From contig JAFXQB010000001.1 in the NCBI GenBank assembly GCA_017527435.1, positions 564,696-628,695 of the forward strand: a stretch of DNA of 64,000 bases, given 5' to 3'. Positions 24,830-33,726 of the stretch are shown one piece after another. Numbering within the stretch: the stretch's first letter is position 1; every line of letters starts with the position of its first letter. Both the position numbers and the translations under genes were made by a program. The notes under the pieces are model-generated. The model was not told where the DNA came from and made no database searches. It saw only the letters and a program-made list of their open reading frames with translations. This stretch comes from Salinivirgaceae bacterium (GTDB lineage: Bacteria; Bacteroidota; Bacteroidia; Bacteroidales; SZUA-534).

Positions 24830-26119
24830 TTACAACCCTGGAATCTCTGCCACAGTGAACGTGCTGCCGCCAATGAAGATGAAATCATCGGGGGCGGCAT
24901 TTTTTTTGGCTGCGGCAATTGCTTCAGGCACTGACGGATAGCACTGTCCGTGCAGGCCAAAAGCGGCAGCTTTCTCGGCAAGCTGTTCTGCCTTGAGCGC
25001 ACGCGGCACTTGGGCGTTTGTAAAATAATAGGTGGCGTTGGTTGGAAGCTGACGAAGCACTTTTGCGTGATCCTTGTCGCTAACCATGCCGATAACAATA
25101 TGTAAATGGTTGTATTTCTGCAATTTCAACTGTTCAACAACTTGTCGGATGCCATCGTCGTTGTGGCCGGTGTCGCAGTATGTTGGCGGACAGTCGGCAA
25201 GTTTCTGCCAGCGGCCTTTCAGGCCTGTGGTGGCAATGGTCGAAACCGCACCTGCCAGAATATCATAGTTGCTGACGGTGAGTTTGCGGCGCAGAACATC
25301 GAACGCCGCCAGAACCGTCAGAATATTTTTGCGTTGGTAGCAGCCCACCAAGTCGAGCGAAAGGCAGTCGTATTCGGGCTTTCCGTTGTGGCTGATGGCA
25401 AGGTTAAGACGGTCGGCTGTGAGTGTGGCGCTCTCGACACTGCGGATTTGGTCGGCAAAGACGAGCGGCGAACCTTCGGCAGCGGCTTTCGCTTCAAAAA
25501 TTGGCGCCGTTTCGGCATCGGTCTGCCCCACCACCACCGGCACACCCGGCTTGATGATTCCGGCCTTCTCTCCTGCAATGGCCGCCAGCGTGTCGCCAAG
25601 CATCGCTGTATGGTCGAAACTGATGTTGGTAATGACTGATACCAATGGCGTTATGATGTTTGTTGAGTCGAGACGACCGCCCAAACCCACTTCAACAACC
25701 GCCACATCAATGGCGTTGCGGGCAAACCAGTCGAAAGCCATCAGTGTGGCCATCTCAAAAAACGACGGTGCTATCTCACTGATTTTCTGTTGATGGCGCT
25801 CAACAAAACCAACCACTTCGCTTTCGGGAATCATTTCGCCATCAATGCGGATGCGCTCGCGAAAATCCTTCAGGTGCGGCGACGTGTAGAGCCCAACCTT
25901 GTAGCCGGCCTTCTGCAGAATTGCCGCCGTGATGTGTGACACCGAACCCTTGCCGTTGGTTCCGGCCACATGCACTGTGCGGAACTTCAGATGCGGATGA
26001 CCGAAATATTCGTCCAAAGCCTGCGTATTGTCAAGTCCGGGCTTGTAGGCATCAGTGCCAATATTCTGATAAAGTGGCAGTTGCGTAAACAAAAAATCGA
26101 TTGCTTGCTGATAGGTCAT
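24830..26119 (-). CDS. folC: Bifunctional folylpolyglutamate / dihydrofolate synthase
   Basis: A 429-residue Mur-ligase-fold enzyme with the ATP-loop VAGTNGKGSVSHI near residue 51, YTSPHLKDFRERIRIDGE near residue 78, VEVGLGGRLDSTNII near residue 141 and ISFDHTAMLGDTLAAIAGEK. It adds glutamate to dihydropteroate and to folates. Normal length. The promoter box TACGTTTG lies 18 bases before the ATG. Confidence 0.94.
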   Translation of the reverse strand: MTYQQAIDFLFTQLPLYQNIGTDAYKPGLDNTQALDEYFGHPHLKFRTVHVAGTNGKGSVSHITAAILQKAGYKVGLYTSPHLKDFRERIRIDGEMIPESEVVGFVERHQQKISEIAPSFFEMATLMAFDWFARNAIDVAVVEVGLGGRLDSTNIITPLVSVITNISFDHTAMLGDTLAAIAGEKAGIIKPGVPVVVGQTDAETAPIFEAKAAAEGSPLVFADQIRSVESATLTADRLNLAISHNGKPEYDCLSLDLVGCYQRKNILTVLAAFDVLRRKLTVSNYDILAGAVSTIATTGLKGRWQKLADCPPTYCDTGHNDDGIRQVVEQLKLQKYNHLHIVIGMVSDKDHAKVLRQLPTNATYYFTNAQVPRALKAEQLAEKAAAFGLHGQCYPSVPEAIAAAKKNAAPDDFIFIGGSTFTVAEIPGL

Positions 26120-26136
26120 TGCCGTTTTTTTTGACG

Positions 26137-26144
26137 CAAACGTA
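26137..26144 (-). promoter_or_regulatory. Promoter -7 box of folC
   Basis: The minus strand reads TACGTTTG, 17-18 bases before the ATG. Confidence 0.5.
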
Positions 26145-26225
26145 AACGAAAAACGCTAACGGGAAACGAAAAACAAAAACAAAAACTTACGCTATTTTGG
26201 GAATCCGGCGTCCCCTATCCCTTCC

Positions 26226-28199
26226 TCACTTGCAATATTTCCTCAACACCGCGTATGCGTCCTCGATGCCCATTTCGCCAGCCTTGCTAATGTCATAGCA
26301 ACCTTTTTCCTTATCTTTCAAATAGATAAGTGTTAAACCGCGATTATAGTAGGCTTGCGGCAGTTCGGGACCGACCTCAATCGAGCGCGTGTAATCGTCG
26401 ATGGCGCCGGCAAAATCCTTCGACATACATTTCACGTTGCCGCGGTCGTAGTAGGCGATGCCCAGCTGCGGGTTGAGCTGAATGGCAACGTCAAGGTCCT
26501 CAATCACTTCCGAATAATCGGTCTGCACCTCGTATTTCACCTCGGCGCGGGGCGCGTTGTTGTTGCCGCCGATGGTGACGATGGGCGAAATATCGTCGAG
26601 CGAGTTGATGTACTCAATCATAAGGTAGCGCGTGGCGGCACGGTTCAGGTAGGCCAGCTCAAACTTCGGGTCGATGCTGATGGCCGACGAGTACGATTTT
26701 ATCGACTGATTGTAGTTGTGCACCACGCTGTTCAGCATTCCCTGATGGAAATACAGCCCGCAGTCGAAATTCGATTGCAGCTTGGTCTGCTCGGTTTGGT
26801 TGAGCAGATAGCGGACGGTGTCCACCGAAAGGTCGGCCTGATGGTCGGCAAAGGCGAGCCCGAAACCGGTGGGACTTTTCTGATTAAGTTGCTCAAGACT
26901 TGGCAGATAGACAGCAATCACGCGGTCGTCGCCGGGCATTTTGGCGGTTAGCAGAATGAGCGGCTTCAGGTCGATGACCACGCGGCGGTTCTGCACCTCG
27001 CCGTCGTCCATATCGGCGCGGTAGAAGTCGCTGTCGAACTCAATCACCTTGCGGAAATTGTACGATGTGTCGGCAAAATCGGCCAGCAGCGAGTCGCCCG
27101 CCGTGCGCTGCATATACTCGTCAATCTTCAGTTTGGCCGTCCGCTCGTCGGCTTTGGCGCCGGCATAGTCGCCAATCTGGTAGCGCGCCGAACTGCGCGC
27201 CTGATACGCTTTCGCGAAATCGGGGAAAATGCCGATGGCCAGAGTCCAGTCGTCGATGGCGCCACGGTAGTCGCCCGACTCAAACTTCACCGCACCACGG
27301 TTGAAATACGGCAGAATGTTGCGCGGACTCAACTCGATGACCTTCGAATAGTCGGCCACCGCCTCGGCCGTCTTGCCAATCTCGGTGTTCAGAATGGCGC
27401 GGTTGTAATATGTGAGCGCATTGTCGGGATTCAGTTCCAGAACCTTGTTGTAATCGTCCATTGTTCCCGTTAAATTATTTGATTTATAACGGATTATGGC
27501 GCGGTTAAAATACAATTCCGGATTCTGCGGGTCGAGTTCCACGGCGTGGTCCATATCGGCAATAGCCAGCCCGTAATCTTCCTTCTCGCAGTAAGCCAGC
27601 GCCCGCTGCGCGTACCCGCCGGGCTTGTACGGATTCAGCTTGATGCCTTTGGTAAAATCGTCGATTGCGCCGTCAAAGTCGTCGATGCACATTTTGGCGT
27701 AGCCCCGCGAAAAATAAGCGGGCGCAAAATCCCTGTTGACCTTCAGAGCCTCGTCGAAATCGGCAACAGCCAGCTCATAGTTCTTCATTACCGTGTAGGC
27801 ATAGCCGCGGCTTGTGTAGATGTCGATGTTGGCCGGGTCGAGTTCGAGCGCTTTCGCGAAATCTTCCATTGCGTCCTGATAGTCCTGCTGCAGCGACTTG
27901 ATGACACCGCGCAGCCGGTAGCCGTCGGCAAAATAGGGATTCAGCTCAACCACCCGCTGAAAATCGGCGTAAGCACCCTGATAATCGTCGAGCCGAAGCT
28001 TGCAGAAGCCGCGGAAATAGTAGGGTTCGAGCATTTCGGGCTTCACCTGAATTATGGTGTTGAAGCGGTTGATGGCGCTTGTGTAGTTCGATTTGTTAAG
28101 GTCAGCGTAACCTTCACGCAGATAGTGATTTATGTCAATCTGCGCTTGCGCCGGCAGCAACAGCAGAAGAAATAATATTGTCAGAAGGGTGCGTTTCAT
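26226..28199 (-). CDS. Large periplasmic TPR-repeat protein
   Basis: A 657-residue exported protein (signal MKRTLLTILFLLLLLPAQAQ) built of at least twelve tetratricopeptide repeats, for example YFRGFCKLRLDDYQGAYADF, and later YYDRGNVKCMSKDFAGAIDD. A stretch of about 130 residues near the middle (about 390-470) breaks the repeats and looks like a separate small domain. TPR arrays bind other proteins; no partner is evident. The ATG at 28199 gives the signal peptide at the N terminus. Confidence 0.88.
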   Translation of the reverse strand: MKRTLLTILFLLLLLPAQAQIDINHYLREGYADLNKSNYTSAINRFNTIIQVKPEMLEPYYFRGFCKLRLDDYQGAYADFQRVVELNPYFADGYRLRGVIKSLQQDYQDAMEDFAKALELDPANIDIYTSRGYAYTVMKNYELAVADFDEALKVNRDFAPAYFSRGYAKMCIDDFDGAIDDFTKGIKLNPYKPGGYAQRALAYCEKEDYGLAIADMDHAVELDPQNPELYFNRAIIRYKSNNLTGTMDDYNKVLELNPDNALTYYNRAILNTEIGKTAEAVADYSKVIELSPRNILPYFNRGAVKFESGDYRGAIDDWTLAIGIFPDFAKAYQARSSARYQIGDYAGAKADERTAKLKIDEYMQRTAGDSLLADFADTSYNFRKVIEFDSDFYRADMDDGEVQNRRVVIDLKPLILLTAKMPGDDRVIAVYLPSLEQLNQKSPTGFGLAFADHQADLSVDTVRYLLNQTEQTKLQSNFDCGLYFHQGMLNSVVHNYNQSIKSYSSAISIDPKFELAYLNRAATRYLMIEYINSLDDISPIVTIGGNNNAPRAEVKYEVQTDYSEVIEDLDVAIQLNPQLGIAYYDRGNVKCMSKDFAGAIDDYTRSIEVGPELPQAYYNRGLTLIYLKDKEKGCYDISKAGEMGIEDAYAVLRKYCK

Positions 28200-28256
28200 T
28201 ATCAAATCAATTATGCCACTTCGCTCACTACTTATAACTTAAAACTTTAAAACTTA

Positions 28257-29600
28257 TTACTTAACAATCCCAATCGCCCCCAGCAAAATGAGCAATATTG
28301 CCGCAGGCGCTATGTATTTGACAATGAACATAAAAATGCGGAACATTCCCATCGGGTAGCGGCCGCCGCTCGACAGTTCGGAATAGACGCTCATCGTCTT
28401 CATCTTCCAGCCCACAAACAGGCAGATGAAAATGCCGCCCACGGGCAGAACAATGTTCGAACTCAAGGCGTCGAAGGCATCGAAGAAGGTGCGGCCGAAA
28501 ATGGTGAAGTCGCGCATCGGACCGAACGAGAGCGTGCAGAGAACGCCCAGCGCGGCTATCACACCTGTGGACAATGCCGTTGCCGAAAGGCGTTTAAATT
28601 TCAGTTCTTCAGTCAGATAAGCCACACAAACCTCGAGCAGCGAAATGGCTGATGTGAGTGCGGCGAAGGTGAGCAGCACAAAGAAGACAATGCCCCAAAC
28701 GTAGCCCAGCGGCATTGCGTCGAACACCTGCGGAAGCGTGATGTAGACAAGGTTCGGACCCGCCGACGGGTCAACACCGAAGGCGAACACGGCAGGCAGA
28801 ATGGCCATTCCCGCAAGAATTGAGACAAACGTGTCGGCCACGACCACGCGCACCGAAATGCCAGTAAGATTCTCATTCCGTGATATATACGAAGCGTACG
28901 TCATCAGTGCGCCCATTCCGAGCGAGAGCGAGAAGAACGACTGTCCGAGCGCGTTCAGGACGCTGTTGAAGGTGAGTTTGCTGAAATCGGGCACAAACAG
29001 GAATTTCAATCCTTCGGCGGCGCCGTCGAGCGTGCAGGCGCGGATGTCGAGAAGCAGAATCAGCACAAAAAGGGCGGGCATCATCGTTTTCACACACCGC
29101 TCAATGCCGTTTTTCACACCCGACATTATGATTATTCCGCACAGCACCATAAAGCCCACCTGCCAGAGCAGCGGCTTGTATGAGTTGCTCACAAAATCGC
29201 TGAAAAGTTGCCCAATGTCTTCCGACGAGCGGCCGTGGAACGTGTCGCCGATGGCGTAGGCCACATACTCGAGCGTCCAGCCTGCCACTGTGCCGTAGTA
29301 CGACAGAATGATGGCTGCGGCAAAAATCGACAGTCCGCCAAACCAGAACCAGCGCGTGCCAGGCGCCAGCGTCTTGAACGAGCCGAAGGGGTTGCGCTGT
29401 CCGCGGCGGCCAATCACAAATTCCGACAGCATCACCGGAATGCCGATGACAAAGACGAAAAACAAATAGACCAGCATAAAGGCGCCGCCGCCGTTGCTGC
29501 CGGCCTCGTAAGGAAATTTCCAAATGTTGCCCAGCCCCACCGCCGAACCTGCCAGCGCCATTATCGCGCCAAACCGCGAACCGAAATTTTCTCGAGACAT
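28257..29600 (-). CDS. Sodium-dependent transporter, neurotransmitter:sodium symporter family
   Basis: A 447-residue protein with about eleven membrane helices. It opens with the NSS signature FGSRFGAIMALAGSAVGLGN and IWKFPYEAGSNGGGAFMLVY, the unwound helix-1 sodium and substrate site. Such carriers take up amino acids or related compounds with sodium. Bacterial forms of this length with eleven helices are common. Substrate not assignable. A TACATTTG box lies 26 bases upstream. Confidence 0.92.
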   Translation of the reverse strand: MSRENFGSRFGAIMALAGSAVGLGNIWKFPYEAGSNGGGAFMLVYLFFVFVIGIPVMLSEFVIGRRGQRNPFGSFKTLAPGTRWFWFGGLSIFAAAIILSYYGTVAGWTLEYVAYAIGDTFHGRSSEDIGQLFSDFVSNSYKPLLWQVGFMVLCGIIIMSGVKNGIERCVKTMMPALFVLILLLDIRACTLDGAAEGLKFLFVPDFSKLTFNSVLNALGQSFFSLSLGMGALMTYASYISRNENLTGISVRVVVADTFVSILAGMAILPAVFAFGVDPSAGPNLVYITLPQVFDAMPLGYVWGIVFFVLLTFAALTSAISLLEVCVAYLTEELKFKRLSATALSTGVIAALGVLCTLSFGPMRDFTIFGRTFFDAFDALSSNIVLPVGGIFICLFVGWKMKTMSVYSELSSGGRYPMGMFRIFMFIVKYIAPAAILLILLGAIGIVK

Positions 29601-29626
29601 TTGCGTTGATTTTCAATTATTGTGGG

Positions 29627-29634
29627 CAAATGTA
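29627..29634 (-). promoter_or_regulatory. Promoter -7 box of the NSS transporter
   Basis: The minus strand reads TACATTTG, 26 bases before the ATG at 29600. Confidence 0.5.
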
Positions 29635-29689
29635 GAAAAATTTAGGCTACAGGCTTCCTACTTGCAACTTTTCCACTATCTTGCCGCCT

Positions 29690-30721
29690 ATGGACGAAAG
29701 TTTTGACATACGGCAGAATGCCACTATAATATCTGACAAAGAGTACGAAAACAAGTTGCGGCCGCTCACGTTCGACGACTTCAACGGACAGGCGCGTATT
29801 CTTGAGAACCTGAAAGTTTTTGTGCAGGCCGCCAAAATGCGCGGCGAGCCGCTCGACCACCTGCTGCTCAACGGCCCCCCAGGATTGGGCAAAACCACTC
29901 TTGCCAACATTGTGGCAAACGAGCTTGGCGTGGGCTTCAAAATCACCTCGGGCCCCGTGCTCGACAAGCCAGGCGACCTTGCGGGAATCCTCACAGGCCT
30001 TGAGCCAAACGATGTGCTTTTTATCGATGAGATTCACCGCCTCAACCCCGTTGTCGAAGAGTATCTCTATTCGGCGATGGAAGATTTTCGGATTGATATT
30101 CTGATAGATAAGGGTCCAGCCGCCCGTTCGGTGCAGTTGTCGCTCAACCCATTCACATTGGTTGGCGCCACCACCCGTGCAGGATTGCTCACAAGTCCGT
30201 TGCGCGCCCGTTTCGGCATCAATCTGCATTTTGAGTATTACGACGCCGAAACACTGAAGAAAATCGTAAAACGCTCGGCATCAATCCTTCAGGTGCCGAT
30301 TGACGACGATGCGGCATTTGAGATTTCGTCGCGTAGCCGCGGAACGCCGCGTATCGCCAACGCCCTTTTGCGCCGCGTGCGCGATTTTGCGCAGGTGAAA
30401 GGCTCGGGCCATATCGACCTCAAGATTGCGCAGTTCTCTCTTCGCGCCCTGAATATCGACCAGTACGGCCTCGACGAGATGGACAACCGCATACTCACCA
30501 CCATTATCGACAAGTTCAAAGGCGGACCTGTGGGCATAACCACCATTGCCACAGCCGTGGGCGAAGATGGCGGCACCGTGGAAGAAGTCTATGAGCCGTT
30601 CCTCATTCAGGAAGGGTTTATCAAGCGAACGCCCCGCGGCCGCGAAGCCACCGACAAAGCCTACAAGCACCTCGGCCGCACCCGTTTCAGCCCCGACCCG
30701 CAGCAGGGGACGCTGTTTTGA
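29690..30721 (+). CDS. ruvB: Holliday junction DNA helicase RuvB
   Basis: A 343-residue AAA+ motor with [14 protein letters not shown] near residue 21, Walker [10 protein letters not shown] near residue 62, Walker [13 protein letters not shown] near residue 109, sensor 1 VGATTRAG near residue 157 and the C-terminal winged helix [17 protein letters not shown]. RuvB drives branch migration with RuvA. The ATG at 29690 is chosen over a TTG nine bases earlier because it matches family length. A TATCTTGC box ends seven bases before the ATG, implying a very short leader. Confidence 0.95.
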   Translation: MDESFDIRQNATIISDKEYENKLRPLTFDDFNGQARILENLKVFVQAAKMRGEPLDHLLLNGPPGLGKTTLANIVANELGVGFKITSGPVLDKPGDLAGILTGLEPNDVLFIDEIHRLNPVVEEYLYSAMEDFRIDILIDKGPAARSVQLSLNPFTLVGATTRAGLLTSPLRARFGINLHFEYYDAETLKKIVKRSASILQVPIDDDAAFEISSRSRGTPRIANALLRRVRDFAQVKGSGHIDLKIAQFSLRALNIDQYGLDEMDNRILTTIIDKFKGGPVGITTIATAVGEDGGTVEEVYEPFLIQEGFIKRTPRGREATDKAYKHLGRTRFSPDPQQGTLF

Positions 30722-30761
30722 TTGATTCTGAAAATTCGATATAGGATTTGGAAATTAGGCA

Positions 30762-31413
30762 TTGTCCGAAGGACAAAACTTGCATAACCGCGGATAAGCG
30801 AAGCGCAATCCGTGGTAAGATAACGGGAAAAAGAAACAATCTGAAAGATTGAACATAAAACAATTACACAATGAGTTACACTCGCTTTTTATACCACATT
30901 GTTTTCCGCACAAAATGCAGTTTGAATACCATTCCCGAATCTCACGAGAAAGATTTATATGCCTACATATTGGGATTCGTGAATAATAAAAATGCCGTTT
31001 TATACAGAATTGGCGGAATGCCGAATCATATTCATATGCTCGTTGATTTGCCACCGATGCTGTCTGTGGCGTCTTTTATGCAAGAGTTGAAAATCGCGAC
31101 AAGCAAATGGCTCAAAACAAACAGCGAGTTTCCTAATTTTCAGGGTTGGGCCGAAGGTTATGCTGCGTTTACATACAGTTTGAAAGAAAAGGAAACCGTC
31201 ATCAATTATATCAAAAATCAAAAGGAACACCATAAGGTGGAAACATTCGAAAGTGAGTACAGACGTTTTATTGAAGAAAGTGGAATCCAGATAGATGAGA
31301 AATATTTTCTGAAAGATTAGGTTCACTCTTTCAGAGTGTTTTTCTTTGTGGGTTGTAGGCCGGCAGTTGCGCTTCGCTTACTGCCGGTTATGCAAATCGC
31401 GTCTTTCAGACGC
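30762..31413 (+). mobile_element. RAYT element: transposase gene flanked by inverted three-hairpin ends
   Basis: Upstream are hairpins GTCCGAAGGAC (30762-30776 with flanking TT/AA), a CCGCGGA...TCCGTGG stem with loop TAAGCGAAGCGCAA (30788-30815) and CAATCTGAAAGATTG (30837-30851). Downstream, on the other strand and in mirror order, are CACTCTGAAAGAGTG (31324-31338), a CCGGCAG...CTGCCGG stem with the same 14-base loop (31360-31387) and GCGTCTGAAAGACGC (31399-31413). TTGCATAACCG precedes the middle hairpin in both. Loops are kept while stems differ but still pair. This is what is expected of REP-like ends recognised by the transposase. Confidence 0.85.
30871..31320 (+). CDS. REP-associated tyrosine transposase (Y1 / IS200-like TnpA)
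   Basis: A 149-residue HUH endonuclease. The start MSYTRFLYHIVFRTKCSLNT is typical of Y1 transposases; the metal-binding pair is in MPNHIHMLVDLPP (residues about 50-62) and the nucleophile tyrosine in ETVINYIKNQKEHHK near residue 113. Such enzymes nick single-stranded DNA at hairpins and join ends through a 5' phosphotyrosine. It is complete and appears intact. Its flanks carry the inverted hairpin sets described for the whole element. RAYTs are often domesticated rather than freely mobile. Confidence 0.9.
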   Translation: MSYTRFLYHIVFRTKCSLNTIPESHEKDLYAYILGFVNNKNAVLYRIGGMPNHIHMLVDLPPMLSVASFMQELKIATSKWLKTNSEFPNFQGWAEGYAAFTYSLKEKETVINYIKNQKEHHKVETFESEYRRFIEESGIQIDEKYFLKD

Positions 31414-31429
31414 ATAAAACGAAAAGATT

Positions 31430-32542
31430 ATGAGATATTTACGGGACGCTGTTATAGCGATTTATATTTTTCTAATTCCAGGCGCCACCACCGCTCAATA
31501 CTTTTCCGCCGAGAGCGATGTTGAACGATTGCTGAAGGCCGATTCGGCGGCGCTGCATTTGACCATTGACAACTATAACTTCCTTTGGAACAACGAGTTC
31601 TTTGGTCCGATAGTTGAAGGCTACACCCTCATTGGCTACAATCTGCAGCCAGCGCTCGAGTATCATTTCTCGCCCAACATAAAGGCGAAGGCGGGCGTGC
31701 GGCTCACCAAATATTCGGGCCTCGACAAGTTTACCGACTGTTTGCCAGTCTATTCCGTCACTTGGCACACCGACAAATCGGCCGTCACAATGGGCACAAT
31801 CGACGGTGCCAGTTTCCACCGCCTGCCCGATCCCATTATGTTCCGCGAGCGCCAACTCACCAACAACTACGAGAACGGAATGCAGATTGTGTACAACACC
31901 AGCCGTCTTTTTACTGATGTGTGGGTCGATTGGCAGGACTTTATCTTCCACAGCGACAACAAGAAAGAACAGATTTACGGCGGATTGTCGGTTGGTTGGA
32001 AGGCTTTGGCCACCGATGCGCTCGAAGTTGAGTTGCCCGCTTCGTTCACCATCTTCCACCGTGGCGGACAGATAGATACCGACACCACCCCGATGCGGCT
32101 GTTCTACTACGTCTCGGGCGGCGCGCGGCTCACTCGCCACACCAGCGGTTTTGTAAGTGGCATTGGCGTGTCGTCGCAAGTGATTGGTTACAAAGACAAT
32201 TCGCCCACGCCCGAAAGCCTCTACCACAGCGGTTGGGGTTGGCTGTCCGATGTGAGTCTGATGCACGGCCAAAGCAGCCTGACAGTTGGCTATTGGCTTG
32301 CCGACGGTTTCATAACCCAGCAGGGCAACCCAATGTATATGAGCCTCTCGTACGACGGCGCCACCGACCAGAAGCGACGCAGTATGCTCACCGCCGAACT
32401 GAATCTCGCCAAAGAGATAACCAATTATTTCACAGCCGCTTTGACAGCCGTCGGCTACTACGACCTTAAAAATTCAGCGTTCGACTACACCTACGCCTTC
32501 ACCTTTATCCTCAAGCCCGATTTTGTGCTTTGGCGGCGGTGA
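31430..32542 (+). CDS. Exported outer-membrane barrel protein of unknown function
   Basis: A 370-residue protein with a signal-like start (MRYLRDAVIAIYIFLIPGAT, then TAQ) and amphipathic strands throughout, such as LQPALEYHFSPNIKAKAGVR and MLTAELNLAKEITNYFTAAL, ending FTFILKPDFVLWRR. It resembles a 12-16 strand barrel. The start lies only 17 bases after the RAYT element, so the element may have replaced its native promoter. tmk follows after 40 bases. Confidence 0.7.
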   Translation: MRYLRDAVIAIYIFLIPGATTAQYFSAESDVERLLKADSAALHLTIDNYNFLWNNEFFGPIVEGYTLIGYNLQPALEYHFSPNIKAKAGVRLTKYSGLDKFTDCLPVYSVTWHTDKSAVTMGTIDGASFHRLPDPIMFRERQLTNNYENGMQIVYNTSRLFTDVWVDWQDFIFHSDNKKEQIYGGLSVGWKALATDALEVELPASFTIFHRGGQIDTDTTPMRLFYYVSGGARLTRHTSGFVSGIGVSSQVIGYKDNSPTPESLYHSGWGWLSDVSLMHGQSSLTVGYWLADGFITQQGNPMYMSLSYDGATDQKRRSMLTAELNLAKEITNYFTAALTAVGYYDLKNSAFDYTYAFTFILKPDFVLWRR

Positions 32543-32561
32543 GCGTTTTTTCTTACCTTTA
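32529..32561 (+). promoter_or_regulatory. Possible promoter of tmk
   Basis: TTTG (32529-32532) is followed 21 bases later by TACCTTTA (32554-32561), one base off TAnnTTTG. It lies over the end of the barrel gene and 21 bases before the tmk ATG. Confidence 0.4.
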
Positions 32562-32582
32562 TGCGCTCTTAAAAAGTAGAAA

Positions 32583-33269
32583 ATGGCATTCATAGTTATC
32601 GAAGGACTTGACGGCGCAGGCAAGTCGACACAACTTAACAAACTGCGCAAGTTACTCGACGATAGAAACATACCATTCGAGTATCTGCATTTTCCGCGTG
32701 TCGATGAAGGTGTTTTCGGCAATCTCGTCTCGATGTTTCTGCGTGGCGATTTGGGTGCGAACAATCAGGTTAACCCCTACTTGGTGGCGCTCATTTACGC
32801 CGGCGACCGCAACGATGCACAGCAAACCATTCGCCAATGGCTGACCGATGGAAAACTTGTCATTATCGACCGCTATGTCTACTCGAACCTTGCTTTCCAA
32901 GGTGCTAAAATTGCCGATGCCGCCAAGAAAACCGAACTGCGCCAATGGATTAAAGATTTGGAATTCTACTACTACCACATTCCGCAACCCGATTTGACAC
33001 TGTTCCTTGACGTGCCGTTCAGTTTCACCACCAAGAGCCTGACCGCCCACCGCGAAGGCGACGACCGCCGCTATCTGCAAGGCAAGCAGGACATTCACGA
33101 AGCCGACCTCAACTTTCAGGAACAGGTGCGCCGCGAGTATCTCGACCTTGCCGCAACCGAAAAAAACTTTGAGCTGATAAAATGCTACGGCGCCGACAAT
33201 CAAATGCTACCGCCCGACGATGTTTTCAACCTGATAGTCAACCAACTCGAGAAATACCGAGTCATTTAA
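32583..33269 (+). CDS. tmk: Thymidylate kinase
   Basis: A 228-residue P-loop kinase with EGLDGAGKSTQ at residues 7-17, the DRYVYSNLAFQGAK substrate motif near residue 95 and the late HREGDDRRYLQGKQDIHE stretch that forms part of the lid region. It makes dTDP from dTMP. It is followed after 12 bases by a NUDIX gene, so the two are likely co-transcribed, a sensible pairing in nucleotide metabolism (inference). Confidence 0.92.
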   Translation: MAFIVIEGLDGAGKSTQLNKLRKLLDDRNIPFEYLHFPRVDEGVFGNLVSMFLRGDLGANNQVNPYLVALIYAGDRNDAQQTIRQWLTDGKLVIIDRYVYSNLAFQGAKIADAAKKTELRQWIKDLEFYYYHIPQPDLTLFLDVPFSFTTKSLTAHREGDDRRYLQGKQDIHEADLNFQEQVRREYLDLAATEKNFELIKCYGADNQMLPPDDVFNLIVNQLEKYRVI

Positions 33270-33281
33270 ACGCCAACCATT

Positions 33282-33725
33282 ATGTTCACCTACCAATATC
33301 CGCGCCCGGCAGTAACGGTTGATATGGTCATTTTGCACCGCACCGCCAAAGACACCGAGATTCTGCTCATTGAACGCCGTAACAACCCGTTTGCCGGTTG
33401 TTGGGCCCTGCCCGGCGGCTTTGTCGATGAGAACGAAGACCTGCCCGATGCCGCCGCCCGCGAGCTGCGCGAAGAGACAAGCCTCACCGGCATTGCCCTG
33501 CAGCAGATTGGCGCCTTTGGCCGCCCCGGCCGCGACCCGCGCGGGCACACCATAACCGTTGCCTATTGGGGCCTCTGCGACACACCCGAAAAAGCCGCCG
33601 CTGCCGACGATGCCAAAACCTTGCGTTGGTTTCCAATCAACAATCTGCCGCCCCTCGCCTTCGACCACGCCGAAATTATCGCCGAAGCGCTGAAAGTGGT
33701 TCCGAACTTGATTAATCAGCAATAA
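33282..33725 (+). CDS. NUDIX hydrolase
   Basis: A 147-residue NUDIX enzyme. The catalytic box reads GGFVDENEDLPDAAARELRE followed by ETSL, keeping all glutamates of GX5EX7REUXEEXGU. The N terminus YPRPAVTVDMVILHRTAKDT is typical of small NUDIX proteins of the ADP-ribose or pyrophosphatase type. It hydrolyses a nucleoside diphosphate linked to another group; the exact substrate cannot be told. It is one of two NUDIX proteins in the window; the other, at 58 kb, lacks the catalytic residues. Confidence 0.9.
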   Translation: MFTYQYPRPAVTVDMVILHRTAKDTEILLIERRNNPFAGCWALPGGFVDENEDLPDAAARELREETSLTGIALQQIGAFGRPGRDPRGHTITVAYWGLCDTPEKAAAADDAKTLRWFPINNLPPLAFDHAEIIAEALKVVPNLINQQ

Positions 33726-33726
33726 T

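Noticed and set aside
30721..31430. Complete IS200/IS605 element with a TnpB partner
   Set aside because: No TnpB frame is present on either strand; the flanks are inverted hairpin sets typical of RAYT elements.
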